Assembly (NCBI GenBank): GCA_021767845.1
Contig: JAASSQ010000159.1
Coordinates: 1 to 6,842 of the forward strand
Direction of reading: 5' to 3'
DNA from: Roseovarius sp.
GTDB lineage: Bacteria > Pseudomonadota > Alphaproteobacteria > Rhodobacterales > Rhodobacteraceae
Length of the DNA stretch: 6,842 nt
Positions within the stretch are counted from its first letter, which is position 1; each line of letters opens with the position of its first letter. The notes under the pieces are model-generated. The model saw nothing but the letters and a program-made list of their open reading frames with translations. It was not told the DNA's origin and ran no database searches. The position numbers and the translations under genes are program-made. Below are positions 1 to 5,982 of this stretch, piece after piece.

Positions 1-2
1 AA

Positions 3-35
3 TCCGACAACCTGTTCACCGACCTTCAGGATTGA
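3..35 (+). CDS. C-terminal tail of an upstream reading frame (partial)
   Basis: The frame beginning at base 3 reads SDNLFTDLQD and then stops at TGA 33-35. It leaves a 34-bp gap before the gor start, which is what the end of a co-directional upstream gene would look like. Ten codons are too few to identify a family, and an open frame of this length at a window edge can occur by chance. If real, the short gap suggests gor is co-transcribed with the gene before it. Confidence 0.4.
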   Translation, partial: SDNLFTDLQD

Positions 36-57
36 TCGCGCACGAACGAACAAGGAC

Positions 58-62
58 AAGGG
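58..62 (+). promoter_or_regulatory. Ribosome binding site of gor
   Basis: AAGGG lies 7 bases ahead of the ATG at 70, with a second purine-rich AAGGA at 52-56. This supports ATG 70 as the start, in agreement with the FAD-binding strand that begins only a few residues later. Confidence 0.6.
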
Positions 63-69
63 CACGGGC

Positions 70-1428
70 ATGAGCGAATTCGACTACGACCTTTTCGTGA
101 TCGGCGGCGGCTCGGGCGGGGTGCGCGCGGCGCGCGTCGCCGCGCAGGGCGGCGCCCGCGTGGCACTGGCCGAGGAAGACCGGTACGGCGGCACCTGCGT
201 GCAGCGCGGCTGCGTGCCCAAGAAGCTGATGGTCTTCGCCAGTGAATATCCCGGATATATCGAGGACGCCCGCGCCTATGGCTGGACGGTCAATGCCGGC
301 GGGTTCGACTGGCCCAGCTTCCGCACCAAGCTGCATGCCGAGCTTGACCGGCTGGAAGGCGTCTATCGGCGGCTTCTGTCCAACAGCGGCGTGGAGACCT
401 TCGACACCCGCGCCACGGTGGCCGACGCGCATACGGTCGAGCTGGCCTCGGGCGGCACGAAAACGGCCAAGCACATCCTTGTCGCCACCGGCGGCTGGCC
501 GGTGAAGCCCGACCTGCCCGGCGCCGAACACGCCCTGACCAGCAACGAGATCTTTCACCTCGAAGAGCTGCCCAAGTCGATCCTGATCGTCGGCGGAGGC
601 TATATCGCCTGCGAATTTGCCTGCATCCTCAACGGGCTGGGCGTTCAGGTGACGCAGTATTACCGCGGCGCGCAGATCCTGCGCGGCTTCGACGCAGAGG
701 CCCGCGGCCTGATTTCCGAAGAGATGATGCGCAATGGCGTGGACCTGCACCTTGGCACCAACATCATCGAGATGGAAAAGCTGGACCATGGCTTCCGCGT
801 GAAATCCACCAATGGCGACGAACGGACCTTCGACCAGGTGATGTTCGCCACCGGCCGCGTGCCCAACACCCCGGAACTGGGGCTGGAGCGCGCGGGCGTG
901 AAGCTGGGCGCGAATGGCGCGGTGGAAGTGGACGAGTACAGCCAGACGGCGGTGCCGTCGATCTATGCCATCGGCGACGTGACCGATCGGGTGAACCTGA
1001 CCCCCGTGGCGATCCGTGAGGGCATGGCCTTTGTCGAAACGGTGTTCAACGGCAACCCGACGCCCGTGGATCACGCGCTGATTCCCACGGCGATCTTCAC
1101 CCAGCCCGAGTTCGGCACCATCGGCCTGAGCGAGGAAGAGGCGCGCGACCGCGAAGAGGTCGAGGTCTATTGCACGTCGTTCAAACCGATGCAGGAGGCG
1201 TTCGCCGGCCGCGAGGATCGCGTCTTGATGAAATTGATCGTCAGCTGCGAGACCCGCAAGGTTCTGGGCTGTCATATCGTCGCGCCGGGGGCGGGCGAAA
1301 TGATCCAACTGGCCGGGATCGCCGTGAAAATGGGCGCCACCAAAGAGGATTTCGACCGCACGGTGGCCGTTCACCCGACGATGGCCGAGGAAATCGTCAC
1401 CATGCGGGAACCGGTCCGTAGCGCTTGA
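70..1428 (+). CDS. gor: Glutathione-disulfide reductase (NADPH)
   Basis: A 452-residue cytoplasmic flavoprotein of the class I pyridine nucleotide-disulfide oxidoreductase family. It reduces glutathione disulfide to two GSH with NADPH and FAD. Seen in the sequence: an N-terminal FAD dinucleotide fold with GGGSGG (residues 12-17); the redox-active disulfide GGTCVQRGCVPKK (Cys43 and Cys48); the NADPH fold GGGYIACEFA (175-184); then Arg199 and Arg205, spaced as the two arginines that select NADPH over NADH in E. coli GR; the second FAD motif IYAIGDV (298-304); and a C-terminal dimerisation domain with the catalytic His435-Pro and Glu440 (HPTMAEE). The GCVPKK motif and paired arginines favour Gor over dihydrolipoamide dehydrogenase or mercuric reductase; a trypanothione-type substrate is unlikely in bacteria. 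Length equals the usual 450-460. It starts 34 bp after a possible upstream stop and lies 69 bp before hflK, so it may share transcripts with both. Confidence 0.96.
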   Translation: MSEFDYDLFVIGGGSGGVRAARVAAQGGARVALAEEDRYGGTCVQRGCVPKKLMVFASEYPGYIEDARAYGWTVNAGGFDWPSFRTKLHAELDRLEGVYRRLLSNSGVETFDTRATVADAHTVELASGGTKTAKHILVATGGWPVKPDLPGAEHALTSNEIFHLEELPKSILIVGGGYIACEFACILNGLGVQVTQYYRGAQILRGFDAEARGLISEEMMRNGVDLHLGTNIIEMEKLDHGFRVKSTNGDERTFDQVMFATGRVPNTPELGLERAGVKLGANGAVEVDEYSQTAVPSIYAIGDVTDRVNLTPVAIREGMAFVETVFNGNPTPVDHALIPTAIFTQPEFGTIGLSEEEARDREEVEVYCTSFKPMQEAFAGREDRVLMKLIVSCETRKVLGCHIVAPGAGEMIQLAGIAVKMGATKEDFDRTVAVHPTMAEEIVTMREPVRSA

Positions 1429-1460
1429 TTTTTCGCCGGCGCTGCACAGGTTAAGGCAAA

Positions 1461-1476
1461 CGTCTCTTTCGGGACG
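1461..1476 (+). other. Small stem-loop in the gor-hflK spacer
   Basis: CGTCTC and GGGACG can pair (5 Watson-Crick pairs and one G-U) around a TTTC loop. No T-run follows, so it does not look like an intrinsic terminator. It could weakly attenuate or stabilise the gor-hflK transcript, or mean nothing. No convincing -35/-10 pair for a separate hflK promoter was found in the 69-bp spacer. Confidence 0.2.
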
Positions 1477-1484
1477 CAGGTAAA

Positions 1485-1491
1485 GGGAAGG
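1485..1491 (+). promoter_or_regulatory. Ribosome binding site of hflK
   Basis: GGGAAGG sits 6 bases ahead of ATG 1498. It fixes the start in a protein whose glycine-rich N-terminus offers little homology to judge by. Confidence 0.65.
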
Positions 1492-1497
1492 TAGTAC

Positions 1498-2712
1498 ATG
1501 GCTGGACATTCTGGCGGCCCCTGGGGCGGCGGCGGAAATTCAGGCGGCGGCGGTGACGACCGCGGCAACCGTGGCGGGCGCAGGCCCCCCGAGGGCGGCG
1601 GCTCTCAAATCCCCGAAATCGACGAGCTGGTGAAAAAGGGCCAGGACCAGCTGCGCGTGCTCATGGGCGGGCGCGGCGGCGGTGGCGGCTCTGGCGGCGA
1701 TGGCGGCGGCGGCCCGGCCTTCGGGCGCGGCACGATCGTGCTGGGCGCGGTGATCGCCGTGGTCCTGTGGGGCGCGGCCAGCTTCTATACCGTCAAGCCC
1801 GAGGAACAGTCGGTGGAATTGTTCCTCGGTGAATATTCCTCGATCGGCAATCCGGGCCTGAACTTCGCGCCGTGGCCGCTGGTGACTTACGAAGTGGTCA
1901 ACGTCACGTCGGAACGCACCGAGGATATCGGCACCGGCCAAAGCAACAATGACGGGCTGATGCTGACCACGGATGCCAATATCGTGGACATCGACTTCCA
2001 GGTGGTCTGGAATATCAGCGATCCCGCGAAACTGCTGTTCAACATCCGCGATCCGCAACTGACCGTTCAGGCTGTGTCCGAATCCGCCATGCGCGAGATC
2101 ATCGCGGCGTCGAACCTGGCGCCGATCCTCAACCGCGACCGGGGCCTGATCGCCGACACCGCGCGCGAGAACATCCAGGAGACGCTGAACGACTATGACA
2201 GCGGCATCAACATCGTCCGTGTGAACCTCGACACGGCCGACCCGCCGCGCGAGGTGATCGACGCCTTCCGCGAGGTGCAGGCCGCCGAACAGGAGCGTGA
2301 CAGGCTGCAACGCCAGGCCGACGCCTATGCCAACCGTGTGCTCGCCGAGGCCCGGGGCGAGGCCGCCGCGACCGTGGAACAGGCCGAGGGCTACCGCGCC
2401 CGTGTCGTCAACGAGGCGATCGGTGAGGCCAGCCGCTTCATCGCGGTGGCCCGGGAATTCAACCGAGCCCCCGAGGTCACACAGCGCCGCCTTTACCTCG
2501 AGACGATCGAACGCACGTTGGGTCAGCTCGACAAGGTGCTGATCGACGAAACGGCCGGCGCCGGCAGCGCGAACGGTCAGGGCGTCGTGCCCTACCTACC
2601 GCTCAATGAACTGCGCCGCGGCGGGGGCGGGTCGTCCTCCAACTCGTCATCCTCGTCTTCGTCCTCTTCGACGTCGTCCTTTTCGAACACCAATTCCGGG
2701 GGGTCGAACTGA
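1498..2712 (+). CDS. hflK: HflK, SPFH-domain subunit of the FtsH modulator complex
   Basis: A 404-residue inner-membrane protein. In E. coli, HflK and HflC form a large cage around the FtsH AAA protease and modulate degradation of membrane substrates. Seen here: a Gly-rich, polar cytoplasmic N-terminus (residues 1-75) with the IPEIDELVKKGQDQLRVLMG helix characteristic of HflK (38-57); one transmembrane segment (about 79-98); a band 7/SPFH domain on the periplasmic side (about 98-255); an Ala/Glu/Arg-rich coiled-coil helix (about 255-320, EVQAAEQERDRLQRQADAYA at its start); and a C-terminal extension. That tail (375-404) is a Gly run followed by 16 serines among residues 379-400, encoded by mixed Ser codons. 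The Gly-rich N-terminus separates HflK from HflC and from stomatin/QmcA proteins. Its stop codon overlaps the hflC start by one base (TGATG), so translation is probably coupled. Length is close to the usual 380-420. Confidence 0.95.
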   Translation: MAGHSGGPWGGGGNSGGGGDDRGNRGGRRPPEGGGSQIPEIDELVKKGQDQLRVLMGGRGGGGGSGGDGGGGPAFGRGTIVLGAVIAVVLWGAASFYTVKPEEQSVELFLGEYSSIGNPGLNFAPWPLVTYEVVNVTSERTEDIGTGQSNNDGLMLTTDANIVDIDFQVVWNISDPAKLLFNIRDPQLTVQAVSESAMREIIAASNLAPILNRDRGLIADTARENIQETLNDYDSGINIVRVNLDTADPPREVIDAFREVQAAEQERDRLQRQADAYANRVLAEARGEAAATVEQAEGYRARVVNEAIGEASRFIAVAREFNRAPEVTQRRLYLETIERTLGQLDKVLIDETAGAGSANGQGVVPYLPLNELRRGGGGSSSNSSSSSSSSSTSSFSNTNSGGSN

Positions 2713-3749
2713 TGCGCAAATCCGCATTTCTTCTGCCGGTCATCGCCGTCGCCGTGATCGGCTTCCTGTCGGCGCTCTTCATCGTGGACGAACGCGAAAA
2801 GGCGCTGGTGCTGCAATTCGGCCAGATCAAGCAGGTGGTCGAGGAACCGGGGCTGGGCTTCAAGCTGCCGATCATCCAGGAAGTCGTGAAATACGATGAC
2901 CGGATCCTGTCGCTTGATACCGACACGATCGAGGTGACGCCCTCGGACGACCGCCGCCTGGTTGTGGACGCCTTCGCGCGCTACCGGATCTCGGACGTGG
3001 TGCAATTCCGGCAGGCCGTGGGCGTCGGCGGCATCCGCGCCGCCGAGGATCGGCTGTCCTCGATCCTCAACGCCCAGATCCGCGAGGTCTTGGGCGCTGA
3101 TCAGGTCACGTCCGATTCGATCCTGTCGCCGCAGCGCGGGGACCTGGCCCGCCGCATCCGCGCCAATGCGCGCGCCAGCGCCGAAAGCCTCGGGCTGGAA
3201 ATCGTTGACGTGCGGCTGAAGCAGACCAACCTGCCCCAGCAGAACCTCGACGCGACCTTCGCCCGGATGCGTGCCGAGCGCGAACGCGAGGCCGCCGACG
3301 AGATCGCCCGCGGTAACGAGGCCGCGCAGCGCGTGCGCGCCGCCGCCGACCGGACCGTGGTGGAAACCGTCTCGAACGCCCAGCGCGAGGCCGAGATCAC
3401 CCGAGGCGAGGCCGACGCCGAACGCAACCGGATCTATGCCGAGGCCTTCGGGAACAACCCCGAGTTCTTTGCCTTCTACAGGTCGCTCTCGGCGCTGGAA
3501 CGCTCGCTTCAGGGGGAAAACTCCACGCTGGTCTTCTCGCCCGAAAGCGAATTCCTGGCCGAGCTGTTCAACGCGGTGCGCGCCGACGGCCTGACGGAAG
3601 TGGCCATCGACGACATCGACATCGACCGGCTGCGCGAGATGGCCCCCGAGATGGAAATCTCGCCCGACCTGCCCGAATCCGAACGCCAGCGGCTTGAAGA
3701 AGAGGGTGGCCAGGGCGGCGAAAGCGGCGATCCCGAGGTCTCGAATTGA
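2712..3749 (+). CDS. hflC: HflC, SPFH-domain subunit of the FtsH modulator complex
   Basis: A 345-residue partner of HflK. Seen here: an immediate N-terminal signal-anchor helix (residues 5-24, after MRKS), so most of the protein lies on the periplasmic side; a band 7/SPFH domain (about 25-185) opening with DEREKALVLQFGQI; a charged coiled-coil segment with MRAEREREA and repeated Ala/Glu/Arg (185-245); and the family stretch FFAFYRSLSALERSL (252-266) before the conserved core ends. The last 35 residues are an acidic, Gly- and Pro-containing tail ending PEVSN, which makes it slightly longer than the 334-residue E. coli protein. The gene is coupled to hflK through the TGATG overlap, and its own stop overlaps the next start by four bases. 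HflC and HflK are obligate partners in characterised systems, so the adjacent order strengthens both calls. Confidence 0.95.
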   Translation: MRKSAFLLPVIAVAVIGFLSALFIVDEREKALVLQFGQIKQVVEEPGLGFKLPIIQEVVKYDDRILSLDTDTIEVTPSDDRRLVVDAFARYRISDVVQFRQAVGVGGIRAAEDRLSSILNAQIREVLGADQVTSDSILSPQRGDLARRIRANARASAESLGLEIVDVRLKQTNLPQQNLDATFARMRAEREREAADEIARGNEAAQRVRAAADRTVVETVSNAQREAEITRGEADAERNRIYAEAFGNNPEFFAFYRSLSALERSLQGENSTLVFSPESEFLAELFNAVRADGLTEVAIDDIDIDRLREMAPEMEISPDLPESERQRLEEEGGQGGESGDPEVSN

Positions 3750-3943
3750 TCGAAACGCTGCTTCTGGCCCTCGGGCTGGTGCTGATCGTGGAGGGGCTGG
3801 TCTATGCGCTGGCCCCTTCGCTTTTGGAGCAGATGCTGGCCGCGCTGGCCACCCTGAGCGAAGACCAGCGCCGCCTGCTCGGGCTGCTGGCGCTGGCTCT
3901 CGGCCTGGCGTTCGTCTGGGCCGCGAAAAGCCTCGGGGCCTGA
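3746..3943 (+). CDS. DUF2065 (YjeT-like) small inner-membrane protein
   Basis: A 65-residue hydrophobic protein beginning MIETLLLALGLVLIVEGLVY. Two membrane helices are visible (about residues 2-22 and 44-62), with the family signature Glu16-Gly17 and Pro24 (EGLVYALAP), and a short polar loop SEDQRRL (38-44) between them. Length and pattern fit DUF2065; E. coli YjeT, about 65 residues, also lies directly after hflC. The start is the TTG at 3746, which shares four bases with the hflC stop (TTGA) and has GAGG at 3735-3738, 7 bases upstream. No ATG or GTG allows the conserved N-terminus. The molecular function is unknown. The retained position next to hflKC in distant proteobacteria suggests a role with the HflKC-FtsH complex, which is inference only. 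Gene callers may miss it because of its size and TTG start. Confidence 0.85.
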   Translation: MIETLLLALGLVLIVEGLVYALAPSLLEQMLAALATLSEDQRRLLGLLALALGLAFVWAAKSLGA

Positions 3944-3953
3944 ATTCAGGCTC
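3936..3953 (+). other. Stem-loop across the DUF2065 stop codon
   Basis: GCCTGAATTCAGGC (3938-3951) is a perfect 14-base palindrome that includes the TGA stop at 3941-3943. In RNA it can form a 7-bp stem (3936-3942 with 3947-3953, one G-U pair) around AAUU. There is no T-run after it, so it is not a standard intrinsic terminator. It could act as a transcript-end stabiliser, a processing site between the hflKC and degP messages, or a protein-binding palindrome. Confidence 0.35.
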
Positions 3954-3992
3954 ACTTGCGCATCACATGGGCGTGACAGGCTGTTGCGTTCT

Positions 3993-4019
3993 TTGCGTTC
4001 CGGCGGCCAATGCCTAAAT
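3993..4019 (+). promoter_or_regulatory. Possible degP promoter
   Basis: In the 145-bp spacer ahead of degP, TTGCGT (3993-3998) is followed after 15-16 bases by CTAAAT/TAAATG (4014-4020). This can be read as a weak housekeeping promoter. TTG-N18-CTAAAT also loosely resembles alphaproteobacterial heat-shock (RpoH) promoters, which would suit a DegP gene. The match is poor, and no RpoE-type sequence was recognised. The tandem hexamer TGTCAG TGTCAG (4019-4030) lies just downstream. Confidence 0.22.
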
Positions 4020-4074
4020 GTCAGTGTCAGGAAGGCATGGCGCGGCATCCGGCCGGCGCCATTCGGACCAAGGC

Positions 4075-4081
4075 AAGGAGG
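4075..4081 (+). promoter_or_regulatory. Strong ribosome binding site that sets the degP start
   Basis: AAGGAGG, a near-perfect Shine-Dalgarno sequence, is followed by 7 bases and then GTG 4089. It argues for GTG 4089 over the in-frame TTG at 3984, which has no comparable site. Confidence 0.85.
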
Positions 4082-4088
4082 CCCTGTT

Positions 4089-5561
4089 GTGACAGCCCAA
4101 TCCGTATCCATCCCCAAGTACCACCTGGCCGCCCTGCGCACGGTCTGGCTGGCGGCGCTCACCATGGCGCTGCTCATCGCCCAGACCCTTGTTGCCCAGG
4201 CGCGGCCCGAAAGCTTTGCCGATCTTGCCGACCGGGTCAGCCCGGCGGTCGTGAACATCACCACCTCGACCGTGGTGGCCCAAGGCACCGGCCCGTCGCC
4301 CATCGTGCCCGAAGGCTCCCCGTTCGAGGATTTCTTCCGCGAATTCCGTGACCGCGGCGGCGATGGCGACCGTCCGCGCCGCACCTCGGCGCTGGGGTCC
4401 GGTTTCGTGATTTCCGAGGACGGCTTCGTGGTGACCAACAACCACGTGATCGAATCCGCCGACGAGATCATCGTCGAATTCTTCTCCGGCAAGGAGTTGG
4501 TGGCCGAGGTGATCGGCACCGACCCCAAGACCGACATCGCGCTGCTCAAGGTCGAGGCCGACGAGCCGCTGCCCTTCGTCAGCTTCGGCGACAGCGACAC
4601 CGCCCGCGTGGGCGATTGGGTCATGGCGATGGGCAACCCGCTGGGCCAGGAGTTCTCGGCCTCGGCCGGGATCGTGTCGGCCCGCAACCGAGCCCTCAGC
4701 GGCACGTATGACGACTACATCCAAACCGACGCGGCCATCAACCGCGGCAACTCGGGCGGGCCGCTGTTCAACATGGATGCCGAGGTGATCGGCGTGAACA
4801 CCGCGATCCTGTCGCCCACCGGCGGGTCGATCGGCATCGGCTTCTCGATGGCCTCGAACGTGGTTACCCGGGTGATCGACCAGCTCAAGGAATATGGCGA
4901 AACGCGCCGCGGCTGGCTGGGCGTGCGCATCCAGGACGTGACCGAGGACGTAGCCGAAGCGATGGGCCTCGACGAGGTGCGCGGCGCGCTGGTGACCGAC
5001 GTGCCCGAAGGCCCCGCCGCCGAGGCCGGCATGGAATCGGGCGACGTGATCCTGAATTTCGACGGCAAGCCCGTCGAGGACACCCGCGGCCTGGTCCGCC
5101 AGGTCGGCAACACCGATGTTGGCAAGACGGTGCGCGTGGTCGTGTTCCGCGACGGCCAGACCCAGACGCTCAAGGTGACGCTGGGCCGCCGTGAAGTGGC
5201 CGAAGGCGCGGTGCCCGCCGCCCAGCCCGGCGGTGACGAAGATGCCGGCCCCGCCAGCGCCGAGATGCTGGGCCTGACGCTGGAGCCGCTCAATGACGAG
5301 CTGCGCGCGCAGCTGGAACTTGACGGCGATGCGCAAGGCCTGGTGGTGACCGACGTGGACAACCTTTCGGAAGCCTACGAGAAAGGCATGCGAGCCGGCG
5401 ACCTGATCGCCGAGGCAGGCCAGGAACAGGTGACCAGCATCACCGACCTGCAGGATCGCGTTGCCGCCGCGAAAGAGGCCGGGCGCAAGTCGATCCTGCT
5501 ACTGATCCGCCGTGGCGGCGATCCGCGCTTCGTCGCTCTGCCCATCGACAGCGACGAGTAA
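4089..5561 (+). CDS. degP: Do/DegP-family periplasmic serine endoprotease (HtrA)
   Basis: A 490-residue secreted protease and chaperone that degrades misfolded periplasmic and outer-membrane proteins. Seen here: a signal peptide with a long n-region and hydrophobic core (about residues 14-36), likely cut after VAQA (Ala38); a trypsin-like domain with the triad His119 (TNNHV), Asp149 (TDIALLKV) and Ser222 (GNSGGP), and a regulatory loop before the fold (about 65-98); PDZ1 (about 270-366) opening RRGWLGVRIQDV; a linker rich in Ala, Gly, Glu and Pro; and PDZ2 (about 392-485). The two PDZ domains make it DegP/DegQ/MucD type rather than DegS; which paralogue cannot be settled here, so the symbol is a family label. 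The start is GTG 4089, from AAGGAGG at 4075-4081 and the position of the signal peptide. Opening the frame at TTG 3984 would add 35 Arg/Gly-rich residues ahead of the signal sequence. It lies 145 bp after DUF2065 and is closed by an intrinsic terminator. Confidence 0.95.
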   Translation: MTAQSVSIPKYHLAALRTVWLAALTMALLIAQTLVAQARPESFADLADRVSPAVVNITTSTVVAQGTGPSPIVPEGSPFEDFFREFRDRGGDGDRPRRTSALGSGFVISEDGFVVTNNHVIESADEIIVEFFSGKELVAEVIGTDPKTDIALLKVEADEPLPFVSFGDSDTARVGDWVMAMGNPLGQEFSASAGIVSARNRALSGTYDDYIQTDAAINRGNSGGPLFNMDAEVIGVNTAILSPTGGSIGIGFSMASNVVTRVIDQLKEYGETRRGWLGVRIQDVTEDVAEAMGLDEVRGALVTDVPEGPAAEAGMESGDVILNFDGKPVEDTRGLVRQVGNTDVGKTVRVVVFRDGQTQTLKVTLGRREVAEGAVPAAQPGGDEDAGPASAEMLGLTLEPLNDELRAQLELDGDAQGLVVTDVDNLSEAYEKGMRAGDLIAEAGQEQVTSITDLQDRVAAAKEAGRKSILLLIRRGGDPRFVALPIDSDE

Positions 5562-5581
5562 CGCCACGGGCATTCGATCGG

Positions 5582-5611
5582 AAAAGGGCGCCTTCCGGGG
5601 CGCCCTTTTTT
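5582..5611 (+). terminator. Rho-independent terminator of degP
   Basis: GGGCGCC (5586-5592) pairs perfectly with GGCGCCC (5599-5605) around TTCCGG, and the run TTTTTT (5606-5611) follows. The AAAA at 5582-5585 can pair with the first four T's, giving up to 11 bp. It begins 20 bp after the degP stop. On the opposite strand only AAAA/TTTT flanks it, so it may also weakly terminate transcripts arriving from torT. Confidence 0.93.
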
Positions 5612-5627
5612 GATTGTCGCGCAACCT

Positions 5628-5695
5628 TGGGGGCTCTGCCCCCGCCGCGGCCAGGGCCGCGACTCCCCCGGAGTATTTGGTGAACGATGAAGGCG
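5628..5695. repeat. Three-hairpin intergenic repeat element (REP-like)
   Basis: Three perfect stem-loops lie almost end to end: GGGGGC-TCT-GCCCCC (5629-5643), CGCGGC-CAGG-GCCGCG (5646-5661) and ACTCC-CCC-GGAGT (5662-5674). An AT-richer tail, ATTTGGTGAACGATGAAGG (5675-5693), follows. From memory, elements with the same outer parts (GGGGGCTCTGCCCCC ... ACTCCCCCGGAGTATTT) and a variable central stem recur between genes in many Rhodobacteraceae genomes; this was not searched. In this window it occurs once. It may have REP-like roles such as transcript end protection or terminator back-up between convergent genes, or be a non-autonomous repeat without host function. Confidence 0.65.
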
Positions 5696-5963
5696 GAAGC
5701 GCAGGTGAGCCTGTCGACCCCACGGCACGCCCATGCGCAAGAGAGACAATGGCGAGGTGAAGCGATACCCACCCGTGCCTGCGCCGGTGGCGGGCAAAGC
5801 TTTGCGGCGCCTTGTTTCAGTGTTGCAAGCCCACCCGGTGAAAATCGCATGGGCGTGCTTCATGTTCACGCCCCGGGCTTGACGGCACAGGCCAGCATGC
5901 ACCCGGAGACAGCCACGGCGCACACGTGTTTCCCGGGATTCCCTGAGCCGCGGTTTCCCTGCT
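5696..5963. other. Gene-free stretch with inverted repeats between degP and torT
   Basis: No credible gene was found in these 268 bp. The stretch holds a perfect 13-bp inverted repeat, GCACGCCCATGCG (5725-5737) and CGCATGGGCGTGC (5846-5858), with 108 bp between the arms. Inside are a 12-base palindrome GCAAAGCTTTGC (5794-5805) flanked by GCGCC (5781-5785) and GGCGC (5806-5810). Near the torT end is the palindrome ACACGTGT (5922-5929). Open frames cross it on both strands, but they lack ribosome binding sites or run through neighbouring features, and their residues look like shadows. It could be an extension of the adjacent repeat, a relic of an element, or a structured RNA. Confidence 0.4.
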
Positions 5964-5982
5964 TCACTGGATGACCGGGAAA
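5929..5982 (-). other. Inverted repeat spanning the torT stop
   Basis: TTTCCCGG (5929-5936) and CCGGGAAA (5975-5982) are perfect 8-bp complements separated by 38 bases that contain the torT stop (5964-5966). It might form the 3' end structure of the torT message. No T-run follows on the minus strand, and the loop is long, so it is not called a terminator. No better terminator for torT was seen. Confidence 0.22.

Noticed and set aside
1461..1476. Stem-loop as a terminator between gor and hflK
   Set aside because: It has only six pairs, one of them G-U, and no T-run follows.
16..1509. 497-codon open frame on the minus strand opposite gor
   Set aside because: It lies fully antisense to a clear Gor gene. 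The His/Ala/Gly-rich, repetitive composition is typical of shadow frames in high-G+C DNA, and no family motif is seen.
3966..3975. CATGGGCGTG shared with 5848-5857
   Set aside because: A single 10-base match without extension in G+C-rich DNA is plausibly coincidence.
3509..4705. 398-codon minus-strand frame across the hflC end, DUF2065 and degP start
   Set aside because: It spans three real genes and two spacers, is rich in Ser/Arg/Pro as expected of a shadow, and has no recognisable domain.
4014..5336. 440-codon minus-strand frame opposite degP
   Set aside because: His/Gly/Ala-rich antisense shadow of the DegP coding sequence.
5879..5907. TTGACG at 5879 as a promoter -35
   Set aside because: No acceptable -10 sequence lies 16-18 bases downstream, and the only gene it could serve on the plus strand is absent.
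5375..5923. 182-codon minus-strand frame in the degP-torT gap
   Set aside because: It runs through the repeat element, reads back through the degP terminator and into degP antisense, and shows no domain. A fragment of it could be a relic, but that is not supported here.
5687..5974. 95-codon plus-strand frame starting within the repeat tail
   Set aside because: The repeat tail supplies the ATG, no convincing ribosome binding site exists, it overlaps the torT end, and the residues resemble noise.
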